64,000 nt of DNA from Chryseobacterium sp. ISL-80 (GCA_018613055.1 JAGGQZ010000026.1:48971-112970), one strand, 5' to 3'. Shown: positions 1 through 9,116, counted from the first letter of the stretch. The notes: generated from the letters alone by a model not told the origin. Made by a program: numbers and translations.

Positions 1-901
1 ATTCATACAAGTCATTCAATTCCGCTACACATTCCTGGGATCCGAGTAATGCTTCCGCTGCAGCCTCCTGGATCGCGCCAAACAAACTGACATACATATG
101 GTCCTGGAGTAAATTGATTGCGGCAATCACACTCTTATTGCCGGCAGCAAAACCCACTCGCCACCCGGCCATATTATACGTCTTAGATAAAGTATAAATC
201 TCGATTCCGACATCCTTGGCACCCTTTGACTGCAAATAGCTATATGGCCGGTTCCCATCAAAGCCAATCGCCCCATAAGCAAAATCGTGGACAACACATA
301 TATTATGTTTTTGCGCCAGATCAATTGTCTGGTCAAAGAATGCCTGATCCGCAACCGCACCAGTGGGATTATTGGGATAGTTCAAAAACATCAATTTTGC
401 CTTTTCGAGTTCTTCGGCTCCTAACTCTGTGTAGTCAGGGAGGAAGCCATTTTCTTCTCTTAGCGGCATTTTTATCATCTCTGCCCTTGCCAGCTCCACT
501 CCAGACCAGTAGTCAGGATAGCCAGGATCCGGAACAAGGATCGAGTCTCCAGGGTTCAACAGGCATTGAGGAATTTCCACGAGGCCAGCCTTGCCGCCAA
601 ACAAGATGGCAATTTCCTCTTCAGGGTCAAGATCAACGCCAAATTCTCTTTTATAAAACTCAGCTGCCGCTTCTTTTAACGAACGAAATCCCCGGAATGG
701 TGAATACTTATGGTTCAGCGGGTTTTCTGCCGCCGTTTTTAATGTTTCTACAATATGTTCCGGTGTCGGCTGGTCAGGGTTCCCCTGTCCGAGATTGATG
801 ACATCGGCCCCTTTTTCAGTATAAGAGCCCACCTTTTGCACGAGCGAAGCAAAAAACTGTCTGGGCAGGCTTTTCAATAATTCTGATTGTTCGAATTCCA
901 T
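1..901 (-). CDS. mtnE: Class I/II PLP aminotransferase, MtnE-like (C-terminus cut by window edge)
   Basis: About 300 codons are visible; the gene runs off the left edge. The protein begins MEFEQSELLKSLPRQFFASL and carries the fold-type I signature YTLSKTYNMAGWRVGF, with the Schiff-base lysine at about residue 240. NYPNNPTG and DPGYPDY motifs are also present. In Bacillus methionine salvage, MtnE transaminates 2-oxo-4-methylthiobutyrate to methionine, preferring glutamine as amino donor. The start is ATG at 901 behind AGGTGAG. The divergent neighbour is mtnU, whose product is thought to recycle the 2-oxoglutaramate that MtnE releases, which supports MtnE over a generic PatA-type aminotransferase. 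No SAM riboswitch was found in the 125-bp divergent gap, unlike the mtnKA leader. Class certain; MtnE assignment rests on context. Confidence 0.82.
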   Translation of the reverse strand, partial: MEFEQSELLKSLPRQFFASLVQKVGSYTEKGADVINLGQGNPDQPTPEHIVETLKTAAENPLNHKYSPFRGFRSLKEAAAEFYKREFGVDLDPEEEIAILFGGKAGLVEIPQCLLNPGDSILVPDPGYPDYWSGVELARAEMIKMPLREENGFLPDYTELGAEELEKAKLMFLNYPNNPTGAVADQAFFDQTIDLAQKHNICVVHDFAYGAIGFDGNRPYSYLQSKGAKDVGIEIYTLSKTYNMAGWRVGFAAGNKSVIAAINLLQDHMYVSLFGAIQEAAAEALLGSQECVAELNDLYE

Positions 902-1026
902 TCTCTCACCTGCTTAATAATTTATAAATTTAAAATTTTTTAATTTGAAATTCTAGTCACAAATGATATAACGTAAATAGTAACTTGTAAAGATATAATT
1001 TTCAGAAACTATGGCGGTGACTTTTT

Positions 1027-1809
1027 ATGAAACTCAAGATAGCATGCCTGCAAATGGATATTGCTTTCGGAAACCCTGAAAAAAACTATGATGCTGCATC
1101 CCGAATGATTGACCGGGCAAGTTCTCATGATCCAGATGTAATAGTCCTTCCCGAACTATGGACAACCGGATATGACCTGGCCAATTTGAATGGCACAGCC
1201 GATGAAGGAGCCCAGGAAGCCAAAGTTTTTTTACGTGAAGCAGCTGTGAAGCACCAAACCCATTTTATTGGCGGTTCCGTTGCCAACAAAACAGAAGCTG
1301 GCATTGAAAATACAATGCTCATATATAACAAGAATGGTGAGTTTGCGGGAAAATACAGTAAGCTTCACCTGTTCCAGCTTATGGATGAGCACCTATATCT
1401 CGCTGCCGGGAATGAAAAAGGCTTGTTCTCTTTGGACGGACATAATTTCGCTGGGCTGATTTGCTATGACATCCGCTTCCCAGAATGGGTGCGTGCCCAT
1501 GCCCTCCAGGACGTTGAAGCACTTTTCATTGTCGCTGAATGGCCGATCCAGCGGCTTGAACACTGGCGCGCTTTGCTTATTGCCCGTGCCATTGAAAACC
1601 AGTGTTTTGTCATTGCCTGCAACCGTGCCGGCGCGGACCCTAACAATACATTTGCCGGCCATTCAATGATCATCAGTCCCTGGGGTGATGTGATTGCTGA
1701 AGGCGGAGAAGGCGAGGAAATCCTGTTCGCAGAAATCGATCTTGATCAGGTTAAAGAGGCGAGAAGCAAAATCCCTATTTTTGCTGACCGACGGCCTGAA
1801 CTTTATTAA
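1027..1809 (+). CDS. mtnU: Carbon-nitrogen hydrolase (nitrilase superfamily), omega-amidase MtnU
   Basis: Cytosolic 260-residue single-domain nitrilase-fold enzyme. The Glu-Lys-Cys triad is readable: E43 in VLPELWTTGY, K112 in KYSKLHLF and C146 in LICYDIRFPEW. The family hydrolyses small amides; members next to mtnE are thought to convert 2-oxoglutaramate, the by-product of glutamine transamination, to 2-oxoglutarate. The start follows GGCGGTGA. The gene is divergent from mtnE and ends at a strong hairpin, so it is probably monocistronic. No oddities: length and motif spacing are normal. Superfamily is certain; substrate is inferred from the neighbour. Confidence 0.88.
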   Translation: MKLKIACLQMDIAFGNPEKNYDAASRMIDRASSHDPDVIVLPELWTTGYDLANLNGTADEGAQEAKVFLREAAVKHQTHFIGGSVANKTEAGIENTMLIYNKNGEFAGKYSKLHLFQLMDEHLYLAAGNEKGLFSLDGHNFAGLICYDIRFPEWVRAHALQDVEALFIVAEWPIQRLEHWRALLIARAIENQCFVIACNRAGADPNNTFAGHSMIISPWGDVIAEGGEGEEILFAEIDLDQVKEARSKIPIFADRRPELY

Positions 1810-1830
1810 TGCATAAAGACCGCCAAAAGA

Positions 1831-1862
1831 ACCGCCAGGGACAATGCCTGTGGCGGTTTTTT
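1831..1862 (+). terminator. Rho-independent terminator of mtnU
   Basis: ACCGCCA and TGGCGGT arms are followed by six T. The convergent regulator gene ends 17 bp beyond it, and the reverse strand also has a T-rich run, so it may work in both directions. Confidence 0.85.
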
Positions 1863-1878
1863 GGCAGACAATGGAACA

Positions 1879-2463
1879 TCACTCCGGTTTTGCCCACATC
1901 TCTTCCGGATTCAATTCGTAAATCCCATTTTCGCGATACATATAGTGATTGATGATGAATTCACGCCTGATTGTAGCATAGTCCTCGTGAAACTTTTTAA
2001 TATATTCGTTCAACTCTTTTTCTGGGTATTTTTTACCTGTTTTTAAACCACGGACCATGTATTCAAAAATCATCAGCCTCTTCTTCCGCTGGGCCGGAAT
2101 ATTTTTTAATTTGCCGTCTTTTGTCATGAAATTCTCAATGACCTTCTGCCTTTCGATGTTCTGGTCGATCAATGCTTCCACCTCCTCTTCCTTTTTCATG
2201 ATTAATTTGCCAAGCGACTTGGTCTGCTGCTTAATGACCGACTCGTTCAAATGGAAATAAATTGTGTTCTTGTCCCTGCGCTCAATGATGACATTGACAT
2301 CACGCAATTTTTTTATATGATGTGTGATCGTGGGCGGCGTGAGGCCTAATTTGCCAGCGATCGCCTGGCCATGAAGCGGACCGCGGGCCAGCAGCGCAAC
2401 AATTCTTATCCTGGTTGGATCGCCCATTGCTTTATGAAAAGCGACTATTCTATCCAGCTGCAT
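1879..2463 (-). CDS. ArsR-type winged-helix regulator with C-terminal DUF2087-like domain
   Basis: 194 residues. The N-terminus (about 5-80) is an ArsR-like winged helix: MGDPTRIRIVALLARGPL, then a recognition-helix region LGLTPPTITHHIKKL. The C-terminal half contains RKKRLMIFEYMVRGLKTGKK and YPEKELNEYIKKFHED, typical of the DUF2087 domain found on such regulators. No metal-binding cysteine pair is visible in the DNA-binding domain, so a classic metal sensor is unlikely and the ligand is unknown. It is a single gene with an imperfect dyad about 40 bp upstream of its start, suggesting autoregulation. Family certain, target unknown. Confidence 0.8.
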   Translation of the reverse strand: MQLDRIVAFHKAMGDPTRIRIVALLARGPLHGQAIAGKLGLTPPTITHHIKKLRDVNVIIERRDKNTIYFHLNESVIKQQTKSLGKLIMKKEEEVEALIDQNIERQKVIENFMTKDGKLKNIPAQRKKRLMIFEYMVRGLKTGKKYPEKELNEYIKKFHEDYATIRREFIINHYMYRENGIYELNPEEMWAKPE

Positions 2464-2499
2464 GATGATCTCTCCTATTATTTTATAACTATCTAATTA

Positions 2500-2520
2500 G
2501 GTATGTATCTAATATATACC
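2500..2520. promoter_or_regulatory. Candidate operator upstream of the ArsR-type gene
   Basis: Imperfect inverted repeat with arms GGTATGTAT and ATATATACC around a 3-bp centre, one mismatch per arm. It lies 37 bp upstream of the regulator's start and fits autoregulation; no binding evidence. Confidence 0.4.
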
Positions 2521-2661
2521 ATTTTCCATTATTTGAAAAGTCTTTTTCATTTTTTATCATGTCTTTTTTCGCATGGCTCATTAGGGTCGGAACAGAGTTG
2601 AGTTTTCACCAGGCGAAGTCCTATCTTGGTATAACCTAAGAAACTCCCCCTCCTTCAGTTC

Positions 2662-2693
2662 AAAAAAAACGCCTGATTAGCAATCAATCAGAC
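2662..2693 (-). terminator. Terminator of the PAS histidine kinase gene
   Basis: On the minus strand GTCTGATT and AATCAGGC arms precede an uninterrupted T run. The stem overlaps the kinase stop codon. Confidence 0.8.
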
Positions 2694-4261
2694 GTTTCTT
2701 CAGTAATTGGCAAATACAGATGGAAAGTAGTTCCGTGTCCCGGTTCGCTTTCTACTTCGATTGTGCCTCCATGTTCTTCAATGATCTTGAAACTAACCAT
2801 CAGTCCGAGGCCAGTTCCTCTTTCTTTTGTTGTGTAGAATGGTTCCCCAAGTTTTTCAATTTTATCAGCGGGGATTCCTTCGCCCTCATCCTTGATTGAA
2901 ATATGTATCTTGTTCCCCGGCGCCTTGCTGATTTCAACGTATACGAATCCGCCTTTTGGCATGACTTCGATGGCATTTTTTATGATATTTATAAAGACTT
3001 TTTTCAACTGATTCGGTTCACATAGGAGATTGGGTAAACTGTTGTCATAAATCGTCCTGAATTGAACGTCATGTAGGACTGCCTGGGCTGTCAGAAGGTC
3101 TACAGTCTCCTTCATTATTTTCGAAATATCTTCTCTGACATACTTGATAGCCTGCGGCTTGGCAAGGATCAGGAACTCATTTATGATTGAGTCTATCCTC
3201 TGGAGTTCTGACTTGATCACCTGGAAATAAAGGGAATACTGATCACCCGAGCTGTTCTCGAGAAGCTGTATGAATCCTTTGAGCGCAGTCATTGGATTTC
3301 GGATTTCATGGGCTATTCCGGCTGCCAGCTCCCCTAGTATATTCAACGTGTCGGATTTTCGGAGCTGTGCTTCCATTTCGACTTTTTCAGTGATATTCCT
3401 GAAGATAATCAAATTCAGGCTATCGACAAGATGCCGTTTGACCGTGTATTCAAAATGCTTCAACCTGCCATCTTCATATGGGATGGTAAGTCTTCCATCC
3501 AGCCTTCCTTTTCGCAGCAGTTCTTCAATTTTTTCATCAAGTAATGTCTCTGATAATCCAAGACTGACGAAAAGCTTCCGAAAATTTTCTTCTTCAAGGT
3601 CTTCAGGCTTCAACCCAAGCTTCGCCATGCCGGAAGGGTTGATTTCATAGTGTTTGCAATTTTCATCCCATAGTATCATGCCCTCGATTGAACCCTCGAA
3701 GATTTTCCTGAACCTCTCTTCGCTTTTCCGTATTTCCCGTTCCATCCGGTATCGATCACTTGCATCCCGTACAATGGTCATATGGTACCCATCACCAGCA
3801 TTGAGCTTGACGGTGAATTCCAGCAGCCGCTTTTCCCCGCTAGGCAGCAAGAAGACCGCTTCCTCACGCAGGGCGCCTTTTTCTTTAATGATTTTTTTCA
3901 TTTCGCTATATTTATCATCTTTTTGATAAATAAAGTCCGAGATTTTATGTTTCAATAATTCATCCAGAGTAAGACCGAAGATTTTGCAGGTCGCTTCATT
4001 AGCAGCAATGATCTGACCAGATTTTCCCCAGAACACAATGCCGTCAAGCGCTTCGCGGAATAAGCTTTTTAATAAGCCCCTGTCTTCGAGAAATCTTTCA
4101 TCAAAAGCTGTATGACTGTCATCTGGATCCAAGTCTAAAGAACAGTCAGTGGCTGCTTGCTGGTCATTTACTATCTCTTTTAAAAAGGAATTTTCTTGTT
4201 CTAAAGCGGCTATTTTTTCCTTCAGTGCCTTAATATCATCCTGTCCATTAGCACTCCCCAC
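2684..4261 (-). CDS. kinE: PAS-domain sensor histidine kinase, KinE-like
   Basis: About 525 residues. A short coiled coil (KEKIAALEQENSFLKEI) is followed by two PAS domains (roughly 60-180 and 185-300), a HisKA dimerisation domain with the phospho-accepting histidine at about 318 in AAGIAHEIRNP, and a HATPase domain with NIIKNAIEV, DEGEGIP and GTGLGL boxes. There is no transmembrane segment, so it is a cytosolic sensor. I place the start at GTG 4261 because AAGGAGG sits 7 nt upstream; the longer ATG frame from 4288 has no ribosome site and would read through this one. Sporulation phosphorelay kinases have this layout and H-box, and the neighbours (mtnU, ykrP-like) match kinE in B. subtilis. 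It is an orphan kinase with no adjacent response regulator. Confidence 0.8.
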   Translation of the reverse strand: MGSANGQDDIKALKEKIAALEQENSFLKEIVNDQQAATDCSLDLDPDDSHTAFDERFLEDRGLLKSLFREALDGIVFWGKSGQIIAANEATCKIFGLTLDELLKHKISDFIYQKDDKYSEMKKIIKEKGALREEAVFLLPSGEKRLLEFTVKLNAGDGYHMTIVRDASDRYRMEREIRKSEERFRKIFEGSIEGMILWDENCKHYEINPSGMAKLGLKPEDLEEENFRKLFVSLGLSETLLDEKIEELLRKGRLDGRLTIPYEDGRLKHFEYTVKRHLVDSLNLIIFRNITEKVEMEAQLRKSDTLNILGELAAGIAHEIRNPMTALKGFIQLLENSSGDQYSLYFQVIKSELQRIDSIINEFLILAKPQAIKYVREDISKIMKETVDLLTAQAVLHDVQFRTIYDNSLPNLLCEPNQLKKVFINIIKNAIEVMPKGGFVYVEISKAPGNKIHISIKDEGEGIPADKIEKLGEPFYTTKERGTGLGLMVSFKIIEEHGGTIEVESEPGHGTTFHLYLPITEETSD

Positions 4262-4383
4262 CAGAAAGCCTCCTTGTCGGATTCCCATTTTTCTAGTAAT
4301 TTCTACATCGATATTGAAAATCCCTTTTATTTCGTGATTATTTCCTGTTTATTTACTAGACTTTTTGGCAGAGACTGTAGAAA

Positions 4384-4413
4384 CAAAAAAAGCCGGGAAT
4401 CCCCCCGGCTTCT
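4384..4413 (-). terminator. Terminator of the 2-oxoacid oxidoreductase operon
   Basis: On the minus strand AAGCCGGG and TCCCGGCTT arms are followed by seven T. Confidence 0.88.
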
Positions 4414-4420
4414 TAAAATA

Positions 4421-6715
4421 TTATAGATATTCGTTTTCGTGCTTCGCCTTAAGGCGCTGCCATCTTTTTTCAACTTCTTCTTCGAATTCAACAAGCATGT
4501 CTTTGTTTTCTTCTTTTAACAAATGCTTTGTTTTTCCCATATATTTTAGCCAGTCTGACAAAGGGATTTTTTTGTTTTTCGCTTCAGGATCATACGTTAT
4601 GTTCGTGACCCCCTCCTCCACCTCATAAAGCGGGAAGAAGTTGGAATTGACAGCCGCTTCTACGATCGTCTGTCCATAGCGATCTTCTGACTTCCAGTTA
4701 AGCGGACAAGTGATCAGCAGCTTGCCATATACAGTTCCAACATTCTGGGCATACCATTGTGCCTTCGCAGCCTTTTTCAAAAGATCCTGAGGGAATGCCT
4801 CGGTACCCGTGAAGACATAAGGTATATTGGTTGAAGCCATGATTTGGGCAGTATCCTTATGGTGGAACGCCTTTCCTTTTTGGGCCTTCCCTACATTTGA
4901 AGTGCTGGTCATATGCCCAAACGGAGTGGAATAGGAAAGCTGCGAACCTGTATTCATATATCCTTCGTTATCATATTCAAGCATGATCAGTTTATGGCCG
5001 CGAAGCGCTGTTCCGATTGCTGATCCCATACCGATATCCATGCCGCCATCTCCGGTTACCATCACGAATGTCGCATCTGCTGACACTTCGATCTCACCGC
5101 GCCGCTTCAATTCAAGGAATGCTTCCAGCGTCCCTGACAATGTTGCTGCCCCATTCTGGAACAGGTTATGGATGGTTGTCTGTTTATGGGAGGTGTGAGG
5201 ATACGCTGTTGTAACAACATACGCACAGCCCGTCTGGAACAGGATGACAAGATCTCCTTCAATGCCTTTGAAGAACATTTCAAGGCCGCCAAAAATACCG
5301 CAGCCCGGACAAGCACCATGACCGGAGGCAATACGTTTTGGCTTTGAGGTCAGCGCCCTTAATGGCGGAATTTTAACATTCAGTTTGTTTTTCTCTTCAT
5401 CCCTTGTTACCTGGATCAGTCCTGATTTATACACGTCACCGTGCTGCGGCTCAATGACAGTCTTTAATGTCTTTTCGGGTTCGCCCGGAATATGTCCGTA
5501 GTAGTCGAAAGGTTTTTCAGCATAGCCTTTTTCCATAGCGTCAATCGCCATAGCGAAAAATGCTTCAGCATCATCTGCATAAAAGTCCTTTCCTCCCAGG
5601 CCGAACACCCTGCTCAGGACGATGGTTTCATTGTTCCTGTCTTCCTGAAGCGCGGACTTGATTTCATGAGTCAGGTTTGGACCATGCCCGCCGTAAGAAT
5701 CAGCTCTTTCCCCAACAAGAAGGGATTTCACATTCTTTAAAGCTTCCCTGATTTCCTGTGCTGGGAAAGGACGGATGATGTTAGGGCTGATGACACCAGC
5801 CTTGATTCCTTGCTCCCTCAGCCTGTCAACAACATCCTTGGCAGACTCTGCAGCTGAGTTCAAAAGAAATAGCGCTACTTCCGCATCCTCCATTTTATAG
5901 AGATCGAGAATGTCATAACCCCGTCCTGACAGTTTCGCATACTTAGCAGCCACTTCTTTATAAACATCTTTCGCTCTGTATATCGCTTCAGATTGCTGGA
6001 AGTGGTTATTGGTCAAGTCGTCGCCATTCATATGTGCTCCGATCGTCAACGGCTTCTTGGGATCTCGTGCGAAATTGTATTCAGTCGGTGCCTCTCCTAC
6101 AAATTTCTGAACGACTGCGCGGTCCTTGAAATAATTCACCTTCCGTTTTTGATGCGACGTAAAGAAGCCATCATAGGCAACCATGACCGGCAGGCGGACA
6201 TCGGAATGCTCGGCTATTTTCAGTGCCATGATATTCATATCATAAACTGCTTGAGGAGTCCTTGCTGTAAGGATCACCCACCCGGTATTCAAGGCAAAAT
6301 ACAGATCCGAATGGTCACCGCGGATATCAAGCGGACCGCTGATGGAGCGCGTGACCAGGTTCAGAACCATTGGATACCGTGTTCCCGATTGGACCGGAAG
6401 CTGCTCAAGCATATACATCAATCCGTTCGCGCTTGTTGCGTTGAACACACGCGCTCCTGTTGCGGCAGCTCCATAGCAGATACCAGCGGAACCATGCTCG
6501 CCATCAGCAGGGATCAACTTGATATCATGCTCGCCCCTTGCTTTCATCAGATCGAGATACTGGGCGACTTCTGTTGAAGGGGTGATTGGAAAATAGCCCA
6601 TGATATGATAATTGATCTGAGCTGCAGCCATTGCCGCCATTTCATTTCCCGATTCAAAAGTGGTCAACTGCTCTGCTGTGCTCATTGCTTTTACGTTCTC
6701 TTCAAGAATGGACAT
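4421..6715 (-). CDS. 2-oxoacid:ferredoxin oxidoreductase, fused alpha and beta (TPP) subunits
   Basis: 764 residues. The N-terminal part (about 1-410) is the PorA/VorA-like alpha subunit with GYFPITPSTEVAQYL and DGEHGSAGICYGAA. The C-terminal part (about 480-764) is the TPP-binding beta subunit: ASGHGACPGCG, GDGGMDIGMGSAIGTALRG and DNEGYMNTGSQLS carry the Cys pair and the GDGG...N TPP motif. The enzyme would oxidise a 2-oxoacid with CoA to an acyl-CoA and CO2, reducing ferredoxin; pyruvate versus a branched-chain 2-oxoacid cannot be decided. The ATG at 6715 shares one base with the preceding stop (TAATG) and has GGAGGGG upstream; the frame continues 44 codons further up but that part lies inside the upstream gene. 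Alpha-beta fusion here plus gamma-delta fusion in the partner gives a four-subunit enzyme from two genes. Confidence 0.9.
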   Translation of the reverse strand: MSILEENVKAMSTAEQLTTFESGNEMAAMAAAQINYHIMGYFPITPSTEVAQYLDLMKARGEHDIKLIPADGEHGSAGICYGAAATGARVFNATSANGLMYMLEQLPVQSGTRYPMVLNLVTRSISGPLDIRGDHSDLYFALNTGWVILTARTPQAVYDMNIMALKIAEHSDVRLPVMVAYDGFFTSHQKRKVNYFKDRAVVQKFVGEAPTEYNFARDPKKPLTIGAHMNGDDLTNNHFQQSEAIYRAKDVYKEVAAKYAKLSGRGYDILDLYKMEDAEVALFLLNSAAESAKDVVDRLREQGIKAGVISPNIIRPFPAQEIREALKNVKSLLVGERADSYGGHGPNLTHEIKSALQEDRNNETIVLSRVFGLGGKDFYADDAEAFFAMAIDAMEKGYAEKPFDYYGHIPGEPEKTLKTVIEPQHGDVYKSGLIQVTRDEEKNKLNVKIPPLRALTSKPKRIASGHGACPGCGIFGGLEMFFKGIEGDLVILFQTGCAYVVTTAYPHTSHKQTTIHNLFQNGAATLSGTLEAFLELKRRGEIEVSADATFVMVTGDGGMDIGMGSAIGTALRGHKLIMLEYDNEGYMNTGSQLSYSTPFGHMTSTSNVGKAQKGKAFHHKDTAQIMASTNIPYVFTGTEAFPQDLLKKAAKAQWYAQNVGTVYGKLLITCPLNWKSEDRYGQTIVEAAVNSNFFPLYEVEEGVTNITYDPEAKNKKIPLSDWLKYMGKTKHLLKEENKDMLVEFEEEVEKRWQRLKAKHENEYL

Positions 6716-7728
6716 TAAGAAACCCCTCCAGTCACATAAGGATAATTTTGTTTTACTTGGTTTTCCTCGGCATAGCCAATCATTTCCCTTAGTTCGCTTA
6801 ATGCCGTTGTAGGACATGCCTCGACACATTTCAGGCATCCTTTGCAATATTGGTAGTCGATTCCCTTCAGGAACATTTGCTTTCTGCCGCGCTTGTCTTC
6901 ACCTTCTTCCCAGACAAAGCAATAGTCAGGGCATGCAGTGTCACATGCTGCGCAGTTGATGCAGTCTGCCTGGTTAAATTGCGGCACGAATCCCTGTCTG
7001 GAACCGCTTAGATCTTTCAGGATGCTGTTTGCCTGAGTTGTAATGACTCCGCCAAGACCCTGCGTTTCATACCCAAGCAGCGGCATAGGACGCTTGAAAC
7101 CCTTGCCCTGTGCTCCTTCTTCAAGCTCGTATGTCTTGAACTGGACCTCATTATAGCCTCTTTCGAATGTTCTTATGTTCGGTTCCACCAGATGAGGATA
7201 TTTCTTTTCGAAAGTTTTACGGATTACATGTTTCATTGCGTCGGGATCAAGAAAGTCAATAATGCGGTACAAGGCACCAAGCATTGCGGTATTCACCTTC
7301 GTTTTTTCCTCAACGGCAATTGAAAGTGCATCGACAATCGCGAGTGTTCCATATTCCAGCTGAAGGTCTTGTTTGATTTCATCAAAACCCCTTGTTGAAT
7401 TCACGAGCAGGATTCCGTCGGGCCGCAAGCCGCTGACAACGTCAACCGTTTTATAAAGCGCTTCATGGAAGACACCGACTACCTGTGGCTCTTCTATCGG
7501 ACTATGGACTCTAATTTCCGTTTCTGGGTCACAGAACCGGACAAAGCTTTTCACCGGCGAGCCTTTTTTCTCCGATCCATATGAAGAAAAGTTGGAACCA
7601 TTCAGCCCAAGACCGAGAACTCCTGCCTCGGCAAGCATCTTTCCGGCAAGGTTCGCGCCAAGCCCCCCAATCGATTCAAGTCTTATCTCATAAAACCCTA
7701 ATTCATTCTTCTTCGGTAAGATAGACAT
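6715..7728 (-). CDS. 2-oxoacid:ferredoxin oxidoreductase, fused gamma and delta (2x[4Fe-4S]) subunits
   Basis: 337 residues. The N-terminal about 200 are the gamma domain (GGLGANLAGKMLAEAG, NSTRGFDE). The C-terminus is a two-cluster ferredoxin domain with CINCAACDTACPDYC and CKGCLKCVEACP, the electron exit route. The start ATG 7728 is chosen because GGGAGGGAG lies just upstream; a longer frame from 7773 has only a weak site. It is the first gene of the operon and is translationally coupled to the alpha-beta gene by a 1-bp stop/start overlap. No ferredoxin or acyl-CoA ligase gene lies beside it, so the physiological acceptor is not evident. Confidence 0.9.
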   Translation of the reverse strand: MSILPKKNELGFYEIRLESIGGLGANLAGKMLAEAGVLGLGLNGSNFSSYGSEKKGSPVKSFVRFCDPETEIRVHSPIEEPQVVGVFHEALYKTVDVVSGLRPDGILLVNSTRGFDEIKQDLQLEYGTLAIVDALSIAVEEKTKVNTAMLGALYRIIDFLDPDAMKHVIRKTFEKKYPHLVEPNIRTFERGYNEVQFKTYELEEGAQGKGFKRPMPLLGYETQGLGGVITTQANSILKDLSGSRQGFVPQFNQADCINCAACDTACPDYCFVWEEGEDKRGRKQMFLKGIDYQYCKGCLKCVEACPTTALSELREMIGYAEENQVKQNYPYVTGGVS

Positions 7729-7939
7729 AATCTCCCTCCCAATTTTGTTGTTAAGGTTATTGAATGTGAACATTCCCCACTTTTAATTTTATAGATAACA
7801 AAATGATTAAGCTGTGACATATATCAAACATTTGAATTTTTTTATTAGAACACACCCAAAAATAATTCACTTAATCCGTATGCTATAATGAATTCCTTTT
7901 ATATAACAGAGAGAAAATTGTATTAATACAGCAGTAAAC

Positions 7940-7969
7940 CCTGATTCAGGAAAGTATTCCTGAACCAGG
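7940..7969. promoter_or_regulatory. Long inverted repeat upstream of the acyltransferase gene
   Basis: Arms CCTGATTCAGGAA and TTCCTGAACCAGG, 13 bp with one mismatch, around a 4-bp loop. No T run follows, so it is not an ordinary terminator; an operator or an mRNA leader hairpin is possible. It lies about 105 bp before the acyltransferase start and 210 bp before the divergent oxidoreductase start. Confidence 0.45.
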
Positions 7970-8072
7970 AACCATTTCCTTAATTTTGAGCAAATAGCCT
8001 GGTTTGTCTTTGTCTTGAAAAGGGTAAATATAGGTGAGTATTTTTTGGGGGTCTCTAATTAAGGGAGGAAAT

Positions 8073-9116
8073 ATGAAACAGCGAGATTACTACTTTGACA
8101 ATGCCAAGTTTATCTTGATTTTTTTCGTCGTCTTTGGCCATCTTTTGCGCTCGTTCATTGAAGACAATGAAATGATCTACAATATTTATAAAGTCATATA
8201 TACATTCCATATGCCAGCCTTCATCCTGGTTTCAGGCTTTTTTGCAAGAGGCTTCAACAAAAAAGGTTATGTAATGAAAATAGCAAAGAAATTGATTCTG
8301 CCATATTTCATTTTTCAACTCATCTATTCAATTTTTTTCTATTTTCTTTACAGCAAATCGACCTTTACGATCGATCCGCTGAATCCGCACTGGTCATTAT
8401 GGTTTTTGATCAGCCTGTTCTGCTGGAACCTTATGCTGATCGGCTTTGCAAGGCTTAGCGCACCGACAGGTCTTTTGATTGCATTTGGACTAGGACTTGG
8501 CGTGGGCTATGTTGATTGGATATCCAATTATTTGAGTCTCTCCAGGACATTCGTATTCTTTCCGTTGTTCCTGCTTGGATACCATTTAACAAAGGACCAT
8601 ATCAAAACATTGACCAGGCCTTCATTTAAAATTGGAGCACTCGTTGCATTCACAGTCGTATTTTTAGGATTCTATTTCAATCCGGATATTGACTATAAAT
8701 GGCTCCTTGGATCAAAGCCCTATTCAATGATGGAAGCTGCATCGATTTCAAGCATGTTCACACGTTTAAGTTTTTACCTGTTAAGCTTGCTGATGGTGTT
8801 CAGTTTCCTGACAATCGTACCTAAAAAGCAATATTTCTTTACTGACCTTGGGAAAAATACACTTTATGTGTATTTACTGCATGGATTTTTTGTCCGGACC
8901 TTCCGCGAAAGCGAGGTCCAGAACTTTTTCCACAGTCCCGAACGTTTTATCCTGCTGGCATTCATCGCCCTGGTGCTTACTTTCTTGCTGTCAAGCAAAT
9001 ATGCGGCCGCATTCGCACAGCCGCTAATCGAATTCAAGACATCCAGGATCAACCGTCTTAAAACCAGGATGGCAGCCATCGTCCGCTTCTATCGCCGAAA
9101 GCTGTTGAGCCAGTAA
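8073..9116 (+). CDS. ykrP: Acyltransferase family 3 membrane protein, YkrP/NolL-like
   Basis: 347 residues with about ten hydrophobic segments. It starts with the family hallmark DNAKFILIFFVVFGHLLRSF, whose histidine is the catalytic residue, followed by YTFHMPAFILVSGFF. Family members O-acetylate sugars of surface polysaccharides or small molecules with acyl-CoA at the membrane. Start ATG 8073 has AAGGGAGG 5 nt upstream; an in-frame ATG at 8034 lacks one. It is a single gene with its own terminator. Position near kinE and ktrD resembles B. subtilis ykrP, from memory. Substrate unknown; no polysaccharide genes nearby. Confidence 0.82.
   Translation: MKQRDYYFDNAKFILIFFVVFGHLLRSFIEDNEMIYNIYKVIYTFHMPAFILVSGFFARGFNKKGYVMKIAKKLILPYFIFQLIYSIFFYFLYSKSTFTIDPLNPHWSLWFLISLFCWNLMLIGFARLSAPTGLLIAFGLGLGVGYVDWISNYLSLSRTFVFFPLFLLGYHLTKDHIKTLTRPSFKIGALVAFTVVFLGFYFNPDIDYKWLLGSKPYSMMEAASISSMFTRLSFYLLSLLMVFSFLTIVPKKQYFFTDLGKNTLYVYLLHGFFVRTFRESEVQNFFHSPERFILLAFIALVLTFLLSSKYAAAFAQPLIEFKTSRINRLKTRMAAIVRFYRRKLLSQ

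Noticed and set aside
226..798. 190-codon plus-strand open frame
   Set aside because: Antisense to the clear aminotransferase gene; no ribosome site; low-complexity translation.
902..1026. Possible SAM riboswitch between mtnE and mtnU
   Set aside because: Region is AT-rich and lacks the conserved S-box strings and a terminator hairpin.
5993..6577. 194-codon plus-strand open frame
   Set aside because: Antisense to the alpha-beta oxidoreductase gene whose motifs are continuous through this stretch; no ribosome site.
6716..6847. Possible N-terminal extension of the alpha-beta oxidoreductase gene
   Set aside because: It lies inside the ferredoxin domain of the upstream gene; the ATG at 6715 has a strong ribosome site and TAATG coupling.
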